64,000 nucleotides of DNA, taken from the NCBI RefSeq assembly GCF_001274725.1, contig NZ_LGUF01000007.1, positions 3,768,090 to 3,832,089 on the forward strand, read 5' to 3'. The notes beneath the pieces were generated by a model. The model made no database searches, was not told the DNA's origin, and saw only the letters and a list, made by a program, of their open reading frames with translations. The position numbers and the translations under genes were made by a program. The DNA is from Sporosarcina globispora. GTDB lineage: Bacteria > Bacillota > Bacilli > Bacillales > Cytobacillaceae. Within the stretch, counting starts at the first letter, position 1. Each line of letters begins with the position of its first letter. Positions 8,208 through 16,340 of the stretch are shown here, piece by piece.

Positions 8208-9203
8208 CTAAAACTTCATTACTTTTTCTATTGCCTGCTGAATACGTGCCGGAGTTGGCAGGTAATGATCCTCAAAACCGAAATATGGCACCGGTGCATC
8301 AAAACCAGTAACCCGTTCAACAGGTGCTTTCTGATATAAAAAGGATGTATCATTAATGATGGCAAGAACGTCATTTCCTACTCCACCGGTAGCATGAGCT
8401 TCATGAACAATGACTGTTCTCCCTGTTTTTTGGACGGATTCGGCAATCATATCTTTATCCAGAGGAAAAAGCGTTCTTAAATCAATCACTTCACAAGGAA
8501 TGTTTTTTCCTGTCATCTGCTTTGCTGCGGCCAGGACCTCAGGCACCATTGCTCCCCAAGTAATGACCGTTACATCGTCACCCTCCATGAGCTTTTTGCC
8601 TTTTCCGATTTCAATGCTGTATTTTCCTTCAGGCACTTCTTCCTTTGCTGAACGATAGCAGCGCATCGGTTCAAGAAACAGAACCGGATCAGGGTCTTCA
8701 ATCGCAGCAATCAGCAGCCCCTTTGCATCATAAGCACTGGATGGGCAAACAACCTTAATGCCAGGCATATGTGTAAAAATCGCTTCCGTTGAATCACAAT
8801 GAATTTCTGGAGCCCGTACTCCTGCACCAAATGGAGCCCGGATAACCATAGGAACAGTAAAATGCCCCATCGTTCTCATCCGAAGCCTTGAAGCATGGGT
8901 CATGATTTGTTCGTACGCCGGATAGATAAAGCCGAGAAACTGAATTTCAATCACCGGCAAGAAGCCATTCACAGCCATTCCAATCCCTGCTCCGACAAAA
9001 CCAGCTTCACTTAAAGGAGTGTCGATAACACGGCCTTCGCCATACTTAGCCTGAAGACCATCGGTTGCACGGAAAACGCCCCCGTTCTTCCCGATATCTT
9101 CGCCCAGCAGCAAAACCTCTTCTTTTTCTTGCAGCATCGTATCTAAAGCATCGGTAATGGCTTGAACCATTGTCATGGTTTTTGCTCCTATTGCAGTTTT
9201 CAC
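8208..9203 (-). CDS. 2-oxoacid dehydrogenase E1 component, beta subunit
   Basis: A 331-residue transketolase-type E1 beta subunit. The motifs LLGEDIGKNGGVFRAT, VIDTPLSEAGFVGAGIGMA and EIQFLGFIYPAYEQ are standard for pyruvate/branched-chain dehydrogenase beta chains, which complete the thiamine diphosphate site with the alpha chain. The ATG overlaps the E1 alpha stop by 4 bases, so translation is coupled and subunits should be made in equal amounts. Context predicts phenylpyruvate or a related aryl-pyruvate as substrate, an inference not shown by the sequence itself. Confidence 0.9.
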   Translation of the reverse strand: MKTAIGAKTMTMVQAITDALDTMLQEKEEVLLLGEDIGKNGGVFRATDGLQAKYGEGRVIDTPLSEAGFVGAGIGMAVNGFLPVIEIQFLGFIYPAYEQIMTHASRLRMRTMGHFTVPMVIRAPFGAGVRAPEIHCDSTEAIFTHMPGIKVVCPSSAYDAKGLLIAAIEDPDPVLFLEPMRCYRSAKEEVPEGKYSIEIGKGKKLMEGDDVTVITWGAMVPEVLAAAKQMTGKNIPCEVIDLRTLFPLDKDMIAESVQKTGRTVIVHEAHATGGVGNDVLAIINDTSFLYQKAPVERVTGFDAPVPYFGFEDHYLPTPARIQQAIEKVMKF

Positions 9204-10270
9204 TTACGGCCGCCTCCTATCAGCTTTAGATATTCTTCTTTCTGCTGCTTGATTTGCCATGTCGGCTCTGCAAAGACATGGTCAAAAATAGCCGCTGGAT
9301 CAGCAGGCGGAAAAGCTTCCATTTCAGCTACAGCTTCATCAATTTCAGCCGCTGCTTCCTCCTCTGCTGCCTGCACCCATTTCTCATCGAATACCCCTGT
9401 ATTTTTCATCCAGCGTTCGAGTCTTAAGATTGGATCGTATTCCTGTCTTCTATTGGTGCTTTCCGATTGATCCCGGTACTTAGATGGATCATCTGCTGTG
9501 GTATGTGCACCGTATCGCCACGTAACCGCTTCAATTAATGTCGGCCCTTCGCCTTTGCGGGCTCTTTCTAATGCCTTTAATGTTTCAAAATAGACAATGA
9601 AAACATCATTTCCATCGATTCGGATCCCCGGTATGTCATAAGCCAGAGCCTTTTGGGCAATTGTTTTTGTTTTCATCTGCTTTTCAATAGGAACAGATAT
9701 GGCGTATTGATTGTTCTGATTAAAAAAGACAACCGGTGCTTTAAACACGCTGGCAAAGTTCAAGCCTTCATGAAAATCCCCTTCTGATGTTGCACCATCT
9801 CCAAAATAAGCAATTGCAGCATTCGCGGTCCCTTTTTTCCTCTCTGCGAAGGCGGCTCCTGCAGCATGCGGTATTTGTGTCGCAATCGGGATGCCCGGGG
9901 GAAAAATTTTCTTTCCTTCCGGCGGCACACATCCTTCATTTCTTCCGTTCCAAAACAAAAGGATATTTCGCAGTGAGTGGCCAAAGGTCATAGCTGCACC
10001 GTGGTCACGATAGGTAGGAAACATCCAATCGCTCTCACCAAGTGCTGCAGCAGTGCCAACCTGGGAAGCTTCCTGGCCTTCATAAGGAGCGTATGTGCCA
10101 ATTCTGCCCTGCCGCTGAAGGGAAATAGATTTACGGTCAAAAGTCCGAGTTCTTATCATATGCCTGTAAAACTCTTTCACAAGTTTTTCATTTATTTTTT
10201 CTTCATATTCAGAATTAATAATATTTCCGTTTTCGTCCATCATTCGCCTGATCGGAAAGTGATTTTCCAT
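9200..10270 (-). CDS. 2-oxoacid dehydrogenase E1 component, alpha subunit
   Basis: A 356-residue E1 alpha subunit. The thiamine diphosphate motif GDGATSEGDFHEGLNFA ending in NQNN is intact at about residues 160-190, and the phosphorylation-loop-like RYGAHTTADDPSKYR region is present at about residue 260. Length and motif order fit PdhA/BkdA-type subunits. It lies 73 bases downstream of phenylalanine dehydrogenase with no terminator visible in between, which makes a joint transcript likely. Together with the dehydrogenase this suggests conversion of phenylalanine to phenylpyruvate and then to phenylacetyl-CoA. Confidence 0.9.
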   Translation of the reverse strand: MENHFPIRRMMDENGNIINSEYEEKINEKLVKEFYRHMIRTRTFDRKSISLQRQGRIGTYAPYEGQEASQVGTAAALGESDWMFPTYRDHGAAMTFGHSLRNILLFWNGRNEGCVPPEGKKIFPPGIPIATQIPHAAGAAFAERKKGTANAAIAYFGDGATSEGDFHEGLNFASVFKAPVVFFNQNNQYAISVPIEKQMKTKTIAQKALAYDIPGIRIDGNDVFIVYFETLKALERARKGEGPTLIEAVTWRYGAHTTADDPSKYRDQSESTNRRQEYDPILRLERWMKNTGVFDEKWVQAAEEEAAAEIDEAVAEMEAFPPADPAAIFDHVFAEPTWQIKQQKEEYLKLIGGGRK

Positions 10271-10343
10271 CTTCTCACCCTTTGGCTTTTAAAATATTTT
10301 AAGATCTTTTATACGGTGCAAATGTTGTTATCTGTGCAAAAAG

Positions 10344-11453
10344 TTAGGTTCTTACTGCCCACTTCGGGCGTTTCATATGGGAAAAAAAGCTGTTTCGGCG
10401 TGTGCGCGCTTCAATGCGGCTCTCGCAGAATTGGTTGGATGCTTCCACTGTTGTTATTCCATTTGCTTCAGCATGTTCGTAGATGTTCAGAAGAGAGTTA
10501 TAAATAGCTTTAGTTTTGCGAAGTACCCTTTCTTTATTAGGTGTGTATAATTCGTCTGCAACCTGGATTAATCCTCCTGCATTCACAATATAATCGGGAG
10601 CGTATAATATACCCTTTTCTTTAAGGATTTGACCATGGCGCATATCCATAAGCTGGTTATTGGCAGAACCTACGATTGCTTTTACTTTAAACAGGCCGAT
10701 TGTATCATCATTAATGATGCCGCCCATTGCACATGGAACAAAAAAGTCTGCCTGAGCCTCATAAATTTCATTGCCAGATAGTACCTTTACCCCGGCACCA
10801 ATTTCTTTCGCTTTGCTGAGAAGCTGGTCGATTGCCTGCCGGCTGATATCTGTTACAATTAAATCAGCCCCTTCCTCCAGCAGCCTTTCTGCCACTTTAA
10901 ATCCAACTTTGCCAAGTCCCTGAATGGCATAACTTTTGCCTGAAAGGTCGTCTGTTCCAGTCAGTGCTTTATTTGTTGCCTGAAGGCCATAAATAACACC
11001 CTGTGCGGTTGGTACCGAAGAATCGCCGCTTCCACCATAAACCTCATCAACCCCTACAATGCAATTCGTTTCCTTCAGGGCATGAACAAAATCTTCAGTG
11101 GAAGTACCCATGTCTGTTCCTGTATAGAATCGACCGTTCAATGATTCAACAAATTGCCCGAAAGCGCGGAATAGTTCGGGTGTTTTATCTTTTAAGGGAT
11201 CACCGATAATTACTGCCTTCCCGCCACCAAAGTCACAATCTGCTGCTGCACATTTATAGGTCATGCCTTTTGATAATCGGAGGACGTCTTCAAGGGCGTC
11301 ATCAACATTCTTATATGGAAACATACGGCAGCCTCCCAATGCCGGACCCAATCTAGTGCTGTGAATGGCAATGATTGCCTTTAAACCGGTAGACTCATCG
11401 TTACAGAAAACGACTTGTTCATGATCTTTAATTTTTTGAAACATATCTGTCAT
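10344..11453 (-). CDS. pdh: phenylalanine dehydrogenase (Glu/Leu/Phe/Val dehydrogenase family)
   Basis: NAD+-dependent oxidative deaminase of L-phenylalanine to phenylpyruvate. The chain is about 369 residues from the chosen ATG. It closely resembles, from memory, the phenylalanine dehydrogenases of Bacillus badius and Lysinibacillus: HEQVVFCND, the catalytic lysines in [10 protein letters not shown] and [29 protein letters not shown], the Rossmann motif [12 protein letters not shown], and the PhDH-like ending [13 protein letters not shown]. An upstream in-frame ATG at 11474 exists, but AAAGGGGAG sits correctly only for the ATG at 11453, and the upstream one falls inside a cre site. It heads the E1-E2-E3 unit. 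Confidence 0.88.
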   Translation of the reverse strand: MTDMFQKIKDHEQVVFCNDESTGLKAIIAIHSTRLGPALGGCRMFPYKNVDDALEDVLRLSKGMTYKCAAADCDFGGGKAVIIGDPLKDKTPELFRAFGQFVESLNGRFYTGTDMGTSTEDFVHALKETNCIVGVDEVYGGSGDSSVPTAQGVIYGLQATNKALTGTDDLSGKSYAIQGLGKVGFKVAERLLEEGADLIVTDISRQAIDQLLSKAKEIGAGVKVLSGNEIYEAQADFFVPCAMGGIINDDTIGLFKVKAIVGSANNQLMDMRHGQILKEKGILYAPDYIVNAGGLIQVADELYTPNKERVLRKTKAIYNSLLNIYEHAEANGITTVEASNQFCESRIEARTRRNSFFSHMKRPKWAVRT

Positions 11454-11473
11454 TACATTCTCCCCTTTATTCA

Positions 11474-11487
11474 TGATAGCGCTTACA
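11474..11487 (-). promoter_or_regulatory. cre site (CcpA) ahead of phenylalanine dehydrogenase
   Basis: TGTAAGCGCTATCA on the minus strand matches the cre consensus TGWAANCGNTNWCA at every defined position. It lies about 20 bases upstream of the start codon, a position that suits transcription road-blocking by CcpA, so carbon catabolite repression of the unit is predicted. Confidence 0.75.
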
Positions 11488-11540
11488 ATAAGATTATGTT
11501 AAAATGCCTTTTTTATTTAGGCTCAAATACTTGTATTCTT

Positions 11541-11930
11541 TTAATCTCTCTTTAACAATTCTGCAATCCTGCTTTTCTTCAGAATTACCTGTTTGACTTC
11601 ACCTTCGCCAGCAAGTATTTTCCCATTATGCACGGTTACAGTTGAGTATACTGAATTTCCCTCAAGCTTAGAGACGGTAGCTGTTACGGTAATAGATGCT
11701 CCTTCAGGTGATGGCGACAAGTGCCTGGCAGAAACAGCTCCTCCCATCCCCTCTTCTTCTTTATCCAGATAGGGAATGATCAGCAGGCGAGATGCCCACT
11801 CCATGTGATAAATCATCGTTACGGTTGAATAGGCAGGATGTATTACCTCCCCTTCAAACTGTGCAAACATCTCGGGTGACACCACTGCATAGACAATTGC
11901 CTGGTTCCCAATTTGCAGACCAGGTTTCAT
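11541..11930 (-). CDS. FlK-like hot-dog thioesterase
   Basis: A 129-residue single hot-dog-fold protein. The arrangement STVTMIYHMEWAS followed by GMGGAVSARHLSPSPEG matches the FlK (fluoroacetyl-CoA thioesterase) subfamily, with candidate catalytic Thr, Glu and His in those two segments. The start at 11930 is set by GGGAGGGG eight bases upstream; a longer in-frame start at 11951 lacks a site. It has its own promoter with an overlapping AACG/CGTT dyad. Its place ahead of phenylalanine dehydrogenase suggests hydrolysis of an aromatic or dead-end CoA thioester, a proofreading role like that of PaaI. That role is inferred. Confidence 0.78.
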   Translation of the reverse strand: MKPGLQIGNQAIVYAVVSPEMFAQFEGEVIHPAYSTVTMIYHMEWASRLLIIPYLDKEEEGMGGAVSARHLSPSPEGASITVTATVSKLEGNSVYSTVTVHNGKILAGEGEVKQVILKKSRIAELLKRD

Positions 11931-11972
11931 AACACCCCTCCCATCCTTCACAAAAATATGTATGACGTTTAT

Positions 11973-11998
11973 TTAACGATATAATATCATTACGTTAA
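11973..11998. promoter_or_regulatory. candidate operator, TTAACG/CGTTAA dyad
   Basis: A perfect six-base inverted repeat with a 14-base centre that overlaps the -10 element of the thioesterase promoter. Related AACG/CGTT dyads are present near the paaX and paaK promoters, so a shared aromatic-responsive repressor is plausible. Confidence 0.5.
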
Positions 11999-12010
11999 GT
12001 AAATAGTCAA
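11981..12010 (-). promoter_or_regulatory. candidate sigma-A promoter of the thioesterase gene
   Basis: TTGACT and TATTAT with an 18-base spacer on the minus strand, about 50 bases upstream of the start codon. Confidence 0.55.
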
Positions 12011-12052
12011 TAAATTGTAAAAACTTTAAAAATTCTTTTGATTTGCTTCCGT

Positions 12053-12092
12053 AAAAAAAGGATTAACCAGCAGAATTGGCTAATCCTTTTTA
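12053..12092. terminator. intrinsic terminator after the ABC importer genes
   Basis: AAAAAGGATTA and TAATCCTTTTT form a long stem with T runs on both strands. It ends the minus-strand ABC transporter unit. Confidence 0.8.
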
Positions 12093-12096
12093 AATT

Positions 12097-12891
12097 CTAT
12101 GAGAGTAATGCACGATCACTTGCCATTTTTGTTCCGCGAATTCGCTGAAACTCATTTAAAAGCTGCTCAATTGTTAGATGCTGTTTCTGTCCATCATCTA
12201 CTTCAAGGATAATTTGTCCTTTATCCATCATAATCAGTCTATTGCCTAAATCCAGAGCCTGCTGCATATTGTGAGTGACCATTAAAGTGGTCAAATTATA
12301 CTTTTCAACTATTTCCTTTGTCAGGTTCGTTATTAGCTCTGCACGTGCCGGATCAAGAGCTGCGGTATGTTCATCGAGCAAAAGGATGGAGGGCTCTGTA
12401 AAGGTTGCCATTAAGAGTGAAAGTGCCTGCCTTTCTCCTCCAGATAATAAACCAACCTTTGCATTCAAGCGGTTTTCAAGGCCGAGATGGAGAGTTTCCA
12501 GAACTTCACGGAAATAATCTTTCCGCTTTTTCGTAACCCCTTTTCTTAATGTTCTTGTTTTATTCCTTGAATAGGCCATAGCGAGGTTTTCTTCAATTGT
12601 CATGGACGGGGCGGTACCAGCCATTGGATCCTGAAAAACCCGCCCAATGAACTTTGCCCGGTTATATTCCGTCATGCCCGTAACATTATGGGCGTCAATA
12701 TAAACGGACCCTACATCAGGAATCATGACGCCGGAAATAATATTCATTAAAGTGGACTTCCCTGCACCATTACTTCCGATGACAGTGACAAAGTCTCCTT
12801 CATTCAGGGTAAGATTGATCGTATCCAGTGCAATCTTTTCATCCGGAGTCCCTTCATTGAAAACTTTATGAATCTGATTTAATTGCAGCAT
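12097..12891 (-). CDS. ABC transporter ATP-binding protein (TrpXYZ-type importer)
   Basis: An ATPase of about 264 residues. It has Walker A VIGSNGAGKSTL, the signature LLSGGERQALSLLMA and Walker B ILLLDEHTAALDP followed by the switch histidine in MVTHNMQQALDLG. It energises import with the adjacent permease and lipoprotein. The ATG at 12891 follows AAAGGGTG and is preferred over an in-frame GTG at 12900; the start lies within the end of the permease gene, so the two are translationally coupled. The partner binding protein belongs to a family that includes tryptophan/tyrosine binders, so aromatic amino-acid uptake is the best guess. Confidence 0.85.
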   Translation of the reverse strand: MLQLNQIHKVFNEGTPDEKIALDTINLTLNEGDFVTVIGSNGAGKSTLMNIISGVMIPDVGSVYIDAHNVTGMTEYNRAKFIGRVFQDPMAGTAPSMTIEENLAMAYSRNKTRTLRKGVTKKRKDYFREVLETLHLGLENRLNAKVGLLSGGERQALSLLMATFTEPSILLLDEHTAALDPARAELITNLTKEIVEKYNLTTLMVTHNMQQALDLGNRLIMMDKGQIILEVDDGQKQHLTIEQLLNEFQRIRGTKMASDRALLS

Positions 12892-13897
12892 CCGTATCAC
12901 CCTTTCTGCCGGATGGCAGTTCCCTTAGTGTCATGCTCTCAGAAAGTCTCTTAGCTTTTCGTTTCTTTTCCTTAGTCCGGTCAATAATCTTCGGCATAAT
13001 CAAGGCAAGGATTACAATTGTTGCTGTAATCAGCTTCATATCACCCGGTTCCAGGAACTCTACCCTCAGTGCCATCGTCACCACGATGCGGTAGATGATT
13101 GCCCCGCCAATAACAGCGAGTGTAGTTCTGGCTATGGTTTTTGTGCCAAATAATGCTTCACCGATTATAACTGAAGCAAGACCGATGATAATCATTCCAA
13201 TACCCATACCAACATCTGCGAATCCGCCTTGCTGGGCAATAAGTGCTCCGGAGAAAGCAACCATTGCATTGGAAAGGCCCAAGCCTAAAATCACCATCAT
13301 ATTGGTATTGGCAGAAAGGCTTCGGATCATCCTTTTGTTGTCGCCTGTAGCCCTTAATGCCAAACCAATTTCAGTCTGAAGAAAGCGGTCTGTCAAAAAT
13401 TTAATCAGGAATGTTACAAGCAGCATGAAGATGAGAATGCCCCATGATCTAGGAAGACTGTCGCCCAGTCCCACCATCGATAAAATGCCATTGAAAAAAG
13501 AATCGATTCCTGTTTTATCCCAAAAATCCCTGACATGAGTCATGGCTGTTTCTGTATTCAAAAGCGGAACATTTGATTTACCCATGATTCGAAGATTTAT
13601 CGAATACAGGGCAATCATCATCAGGATACCTGATAACAGCGCATTAATTTTTCCAAAAGTATGAATAATTCCGGTAAGACAGCCGGCAATAAAACCTGCG
13701 AATAAGGCAATGATCGTAGCCAGAAAAGGATTAGCTCCACTGACAATCATCGTTGCAGCTACTGCCGCTCCAGTTACAAAGCTTCCATCGACCGTTAAAT
13801 CCGGAAAGTCCAGGACCCTGAACGAAAGATATACTCCAAGTGCCATAATTGCGTAAATAATTCCTGACTCGAACGCACCGAATATGGCTGTAAACAC
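12866..13897 (-). CDS. ABC transporter permease (branched-chain-type fold)
   Basis: A 343-residue polytopic protein with about eight to nine hydrophobic segments, of the BPD_transp_2 permease family. The N-terminal IYAIMALGVYLSFRVLDFPD and GSFVTGAAVAA stretches are typical for permeases paired with PF04392-type binding proteins. The C terminus is a basic, charged cytoplasmic tail of about 45 residues that overlaps the ATPase start. It lies 89 bases after the binding protein, with a terminator-like stem in the gap that would lower its expression relative to the lipoprotein. Confidence 0.85.
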   Translation of the reverse strand: MFTAIFGAFESGIIYAIMALGVYLSFRVLDFPDLTVDGSFVTGAAVAATMIVSGANPFLATIIALFAGFIAGCLTGIIHTFGKINALLSGILMMIALYSINLRIMGKSNVPLLNTETAMTHVRDFWDKTGIDSFFNGILSMVGLGDSLPRSWGILIFMLLVTFLIKFLTDRFLQTEIGLALRATGDNKRMIRSLSANTNMMVILGLGLSNAMVAFSGALIAQQGGFADVGMGIGMIIIGLASVIIGEALFGTKTIARTTLAVIGGAIIYRIVVTMALRVEFLEPGDMKLITATIVILALIMPKIIDRTKEKKRKAKRLSESMTLRELPSGRKGDTDAAIKSDS

Positions 13898-13937
13898 TAA
13901 GAATCACACCCTTAATTTATTTCTTTATGGCTATTAC

Positions 13938-13980
13938 TTAAAAAGCATCCGGCCGGATATTGCTTTTCCAGCCGGCGGAT
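13938..13980 (-). terminator. terminator-like stem between binding protein and permease
   Basis: On the minus strand AAAAGC, a perfect 12-base palindrome ATCCGGCCGGAT, and GCTTTTT make a compact stem with a T run. Its position inside the unit fits partial termination that gives excess binding protein. Confidence 0.6.
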
Positions 13981-13986
13981 TCTCAT

Positions 13987-14994
13987 TTACTCTTCATGGA
14001 ACTCAGCGAAATCTGCCCATTCTTCTTTTACTTCAAGTCCTTGTGCTTCAGCTGCTTTTTTATTGATGACAAGTTTAAGGCTTGCAGGAAGCTCAACAGG
14101 AATTTCAGACGTTTTTTTATTTCCTTTTAAGATATCTGCGGCCATTTTACCTGTCTGATAACCAAGATCAAAATAGCTGAATCCGCTGGCTGCTATAGCC
14201 CCGCGTTTCATGGAATCCAGTTCACCGACGAATAAAGGAATCTTTTTGCTGTCAGCGACAGAAATAACCGATTCCAGAGCGGACACCACCGTATTATCTG
14301 TAGGGATATATATGGCATCAACCCTTCCAACAAGAGAATCGGCAGCCTGCTTAACTTCAGCAGAAGTTGAAACTGATGCTTCCACAATCTTAGCTCCCTT
14401 TGGTTCAGCAAGTTCTTTTACCTGTTTTACCTGAACCTCGGAATTTTGCTCTCCAGAATTGTAAATGATGCCAATATTTTTAACACCCGCTTCATCAATC
14501 ATAAAATCGATTGTCTTTGAAGTTCCCTCAGGGTGGTTATCTGTAGTACCTGTGATATTGTCTCCAGGCTTATCAAAGGATTCAACAAGACCTGCTCCAA
14601 CAGGATCTGTAACAGATGTGAAGAGAATTGGGATGTCCTTCGTCGCATTTAGAGCGCTTACGGCGCTCGGAGTAGCATTTGCAAAAATCATATCCACTTT
14701 ATCTCCGACAAAATTATTTGCGATCGTCTGCGTATTATTCATATCAGCCTGAGCATTCTGAAAATCGAATTTTACATTATCGCCTTCTTTAAAGCCTTCA
14801 TCCTCCAATGCTTTTTTAAACCCCTCTGTCGCAGCATCTAATGAAGGATGTTCAACAAATTGCGTGATGCCAATTGTGTACTGCTTCTTTGCATCTCCTT
14901 CTGAAGAACCATTTGATTTTTCCTGTCCGCAGCCGCTTAAAACAAGCATTCCTGCAGCCATTAATAAGGAGAAAGCTTTTAACGATTTTTTCAT
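13987..14994 (-). CDS. ABC transporter substrate-binding lipoprotein (TrpX-like, PF04392 family)
   Basis: A 335-residue lipoprotein with a signal peptide and lipobox LVLSGCG (lipidated Cys at about 22). The mature part begins after a Ser/Gly/Glu linker with YTIGITQFVEHPSLDA, the hallmark of PF04392 binding proteins, followed by two Rossmann-like lobes. Characterised relatives include the tryptophan importer TrpX of streptococci. Lying in an aromatic-catabolism island and behind a cre site, it most likely delivers phenylalanine, tyrosine, tryptophan or an aromatic acid. The exact ligand is not readable. No T-box was found in its leader. Confidence 0.85.
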   Translation of the reverse strand: MKKSLKAFSLLMAAGMLVLSGCGQEKSNGSSEGDAKKQYTIGITQFVEHPSLDAATEGFKKALEDEGFKEGDNVKFDFQNAQADMNNTQTIANNFVGDKVDMIFANATPSAVSALNATKDIPILFTSVTDPVGAGLVESFDKPGDNITGTTDNHPEGTSKTIDFMIDEAGVKNIGIIYNSGEQNSEVQVKQVKELAEPKGAKIVEASVSTSAEVKQAADSLVGRVDAIYIPTDNTVVSALESVISVADSKKIPLFVGELDSMKRGAIAASGFSYFDLGYQTGKMAADILKGNKKTSEIPVELPASLKLVINKKAAEAQGLEVKEEWADFAEFHEE

Positions 14995-15020
14995 TATATG
15001 ACCCCCTATTCAAATTTATT

Positions 15021-15042
15021 AACTATCAGCTTGCTGATAGTT
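15021..15042. other. perfect inverted repeat in the leader of the ABC importer
   Basis: AACTATCAG and CTGATAGTT pair around a four-base loop. It lies between the cre site and the start codon on the transcribed leader, without a T run. It may be a leader RNA stem or an operator. Confidence 0.5.
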
Positions 15043-15053
15043 TCACACCATTA

Positions 15054-15067
15054 TGTATACGCTTACA
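15054..15067 (-). promoter_or_regulatory. cre site (CcpA) in the leader of the ABC importer
   Basis: TGTAAGCGTATACA on the minus strand fits the cre consensus with one mismatch and is close to a perfect dyad. It lies downstream of the promoter, as road-block cre sites do. Confidence 0.65.
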
Positions 15068-15146
15068 TCATGAAGTAAAAACAGTTCACAAAAATGGTTT
15101 TCACCATTTATATGATATTTACTTTTAATATCGTAAATACAACGTT

Positions 15147-15176
15147 ATATTATCACCACAACCATTATAGTGTCAA
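15147..15176 (-). promoter_or_regulatory. candidate sigma-A promoter of the ABC importer
   Basis: TTGACA and TAATAT are separated by 18 bases on the minus strand; an AACG motif follows the -10 element immediately. The leader is about 145 bases long. Confidence 0.6.
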
Positions 15177-15220
15177 TAATATTCTAAAAATTTTATATAT
15201 TTTAATAAATTATAAAAACA

Positions 15221-15256
15221 CAAAAAAGCAAGCAGGTATAACTTTGCCTGCTTGCT
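15221..15256 (-). terminator. intrinsic terminator after the nitronate monooxygenase-like gene
   Basis: AGCAAGCAGG and CCTGCTTGCT form a perfect ten-base stem followed by TTTTTT on the minus strand. Confidence 0.88.
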
Positions 15257-16205
15257 AGTTTAATAGCTCCTTTGCATTATGAAGCTGAAGATTAGCATCT
15301 TCTATCATATTATCCAAAAGTTCCTTTACGCTTGGAAGGTCAGCAATCAGGCCTGCTATCTGGCCGCTATTCATAAACCCTTCCTCTCCGTTTCCTTTTA
15401 TCGCTCCAATTTTATGATAATCTTCTGAAGTTAGTTTATTAAACTCATCTAAACTGATGCCTTGTTTTTCGTAATCCAGCAATTTATCAGCATAACCGGT
15501 GGAAAGCACTCTTCGTATTCTGCCAACTGATCGCCCCACTATAAGTGTTTCATGATCGGATGCTTCAAGAATTTTCTTTTTATACTGCACATGAAATGGT
15601 GCCTCTTTGGTCGCAATGAATCTAGTTCCCATTTGAACACCGCTGGCTCCCAGGGCAAGCATGGCTGCAAGCCCTTTGCCATCACCGATTCCGCCAGCTG
15701 CCACGACAGGAACTGAAACCTTGCCTGTTATCTGAGGGATTAATACCAGTGTAGTTGTTTCAAGAGCACTATTGATTCCTGCTGCCTCATAACCTTCTGC
15801 AGCAATGATATCAGCACCAGCTGCCTCTGCTTTCAGTGCCTGTCTTACGGAAGCAGCCACGGTGATTACCTTCACCCCATTTTCATGAAGCTTAGATATA
15901 AAAGGAGCCGGGTTTCCGGCCGAAAGGGAAACTACTGGGATCTTATGTTTTATTACAAGTAAGAGCATCTCCTTTACATATGGGGAGACACTTAATGCAA
16001 CGTTAACAGCAAATGGCTTATCTGTTAAACTCTTTGTTTCCTCTATTATCTTCTCAACTTCCTCAGGGGGCATTGTACCTGCTCCGATGGTGCCAAGCCC
16101 TCCGGCTTCCGAGACTGCCGCTGTTAAAATGGCATTGCTTATATTCCCCATGCCGCCCTGGATAATTGGATATTTAATATTTAAAATGCCCGTTAATATA
16201 TTCAA
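15255..16205 (-). CDS. nitronate monooxygenase / FabK-like FMN protein
   Basis: A 316-residue TIM-barrel FMN protein of the 2-nitropropane dioxygenase family. Visible are PIIQGGMGNISNAIL at the N terminus, GADIIAAEGYEAAG in the middle, and the phosphate-binding stretch VVAAGGIGDGKGLAAML followed by LGASGVQMGTRFIATKEAP. Family members oxidise alkyl nitronates or act as enoyl-ACP reductases (FabK). The two are hard to separate by eye. It is a single-gene unit ending in a strong terminator between the importer and the paa genes, and a role in aromatic catabolism is possible but not shown. Confidence 0.82.
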   Translation of the reverse strand: MNILTGILNIKYPIIQGGMGNISNAILTAAVSEAGGLGTIGAGTMPPEEVEKIIEETKSLTDKPFAVNVALSVSPYVKEMLLLVIKHKIPVVSLSAGNPAPFISKLHENGVKVITVAASVRQALKAEAAGADIIAAEGYEAAGINSALETTTLVLIPQITGKVSVPVVAAGGIGDGKGLAAMLALGASGVQMGTRFIATKEAPFHVQYKKKILEASDHETLIVGRSVGRIRRVLSTGYADKLLDYEKQGISLDEFNKLTSEDYHKIGAIKGNGEEGFMNSGQIAGLIADLPSVKELLDNMIEDANLQLHNAKELLN

Positions 16206-16340
16206 TTAAATTCCTCCTTCGTTTAAATAATGTTATACTAATTTCAATAGTTTGACAATTAGCAACTCATATACTTAACAAGGAAGGACATTGTTTATGC
16301 TTCAGATTATAATGACAGTTTCATGCACCCCGCTAATTTT

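Noticed and set aside
9977..10507. 176-codon plus-strand ORF spanning the E1 alpha-phenylalanine dehydrogenase junction
   Set aside because: Antisense to two well-supported genes, with no family resemblance and atypical composition.
14995..15180. T-box or tryptophan-type riboswitch in the importer leader
   Set aside because: No T-box sequence, specifier loop or antiterminator-terminator pair was found; only one inverted repeat and a cre site.
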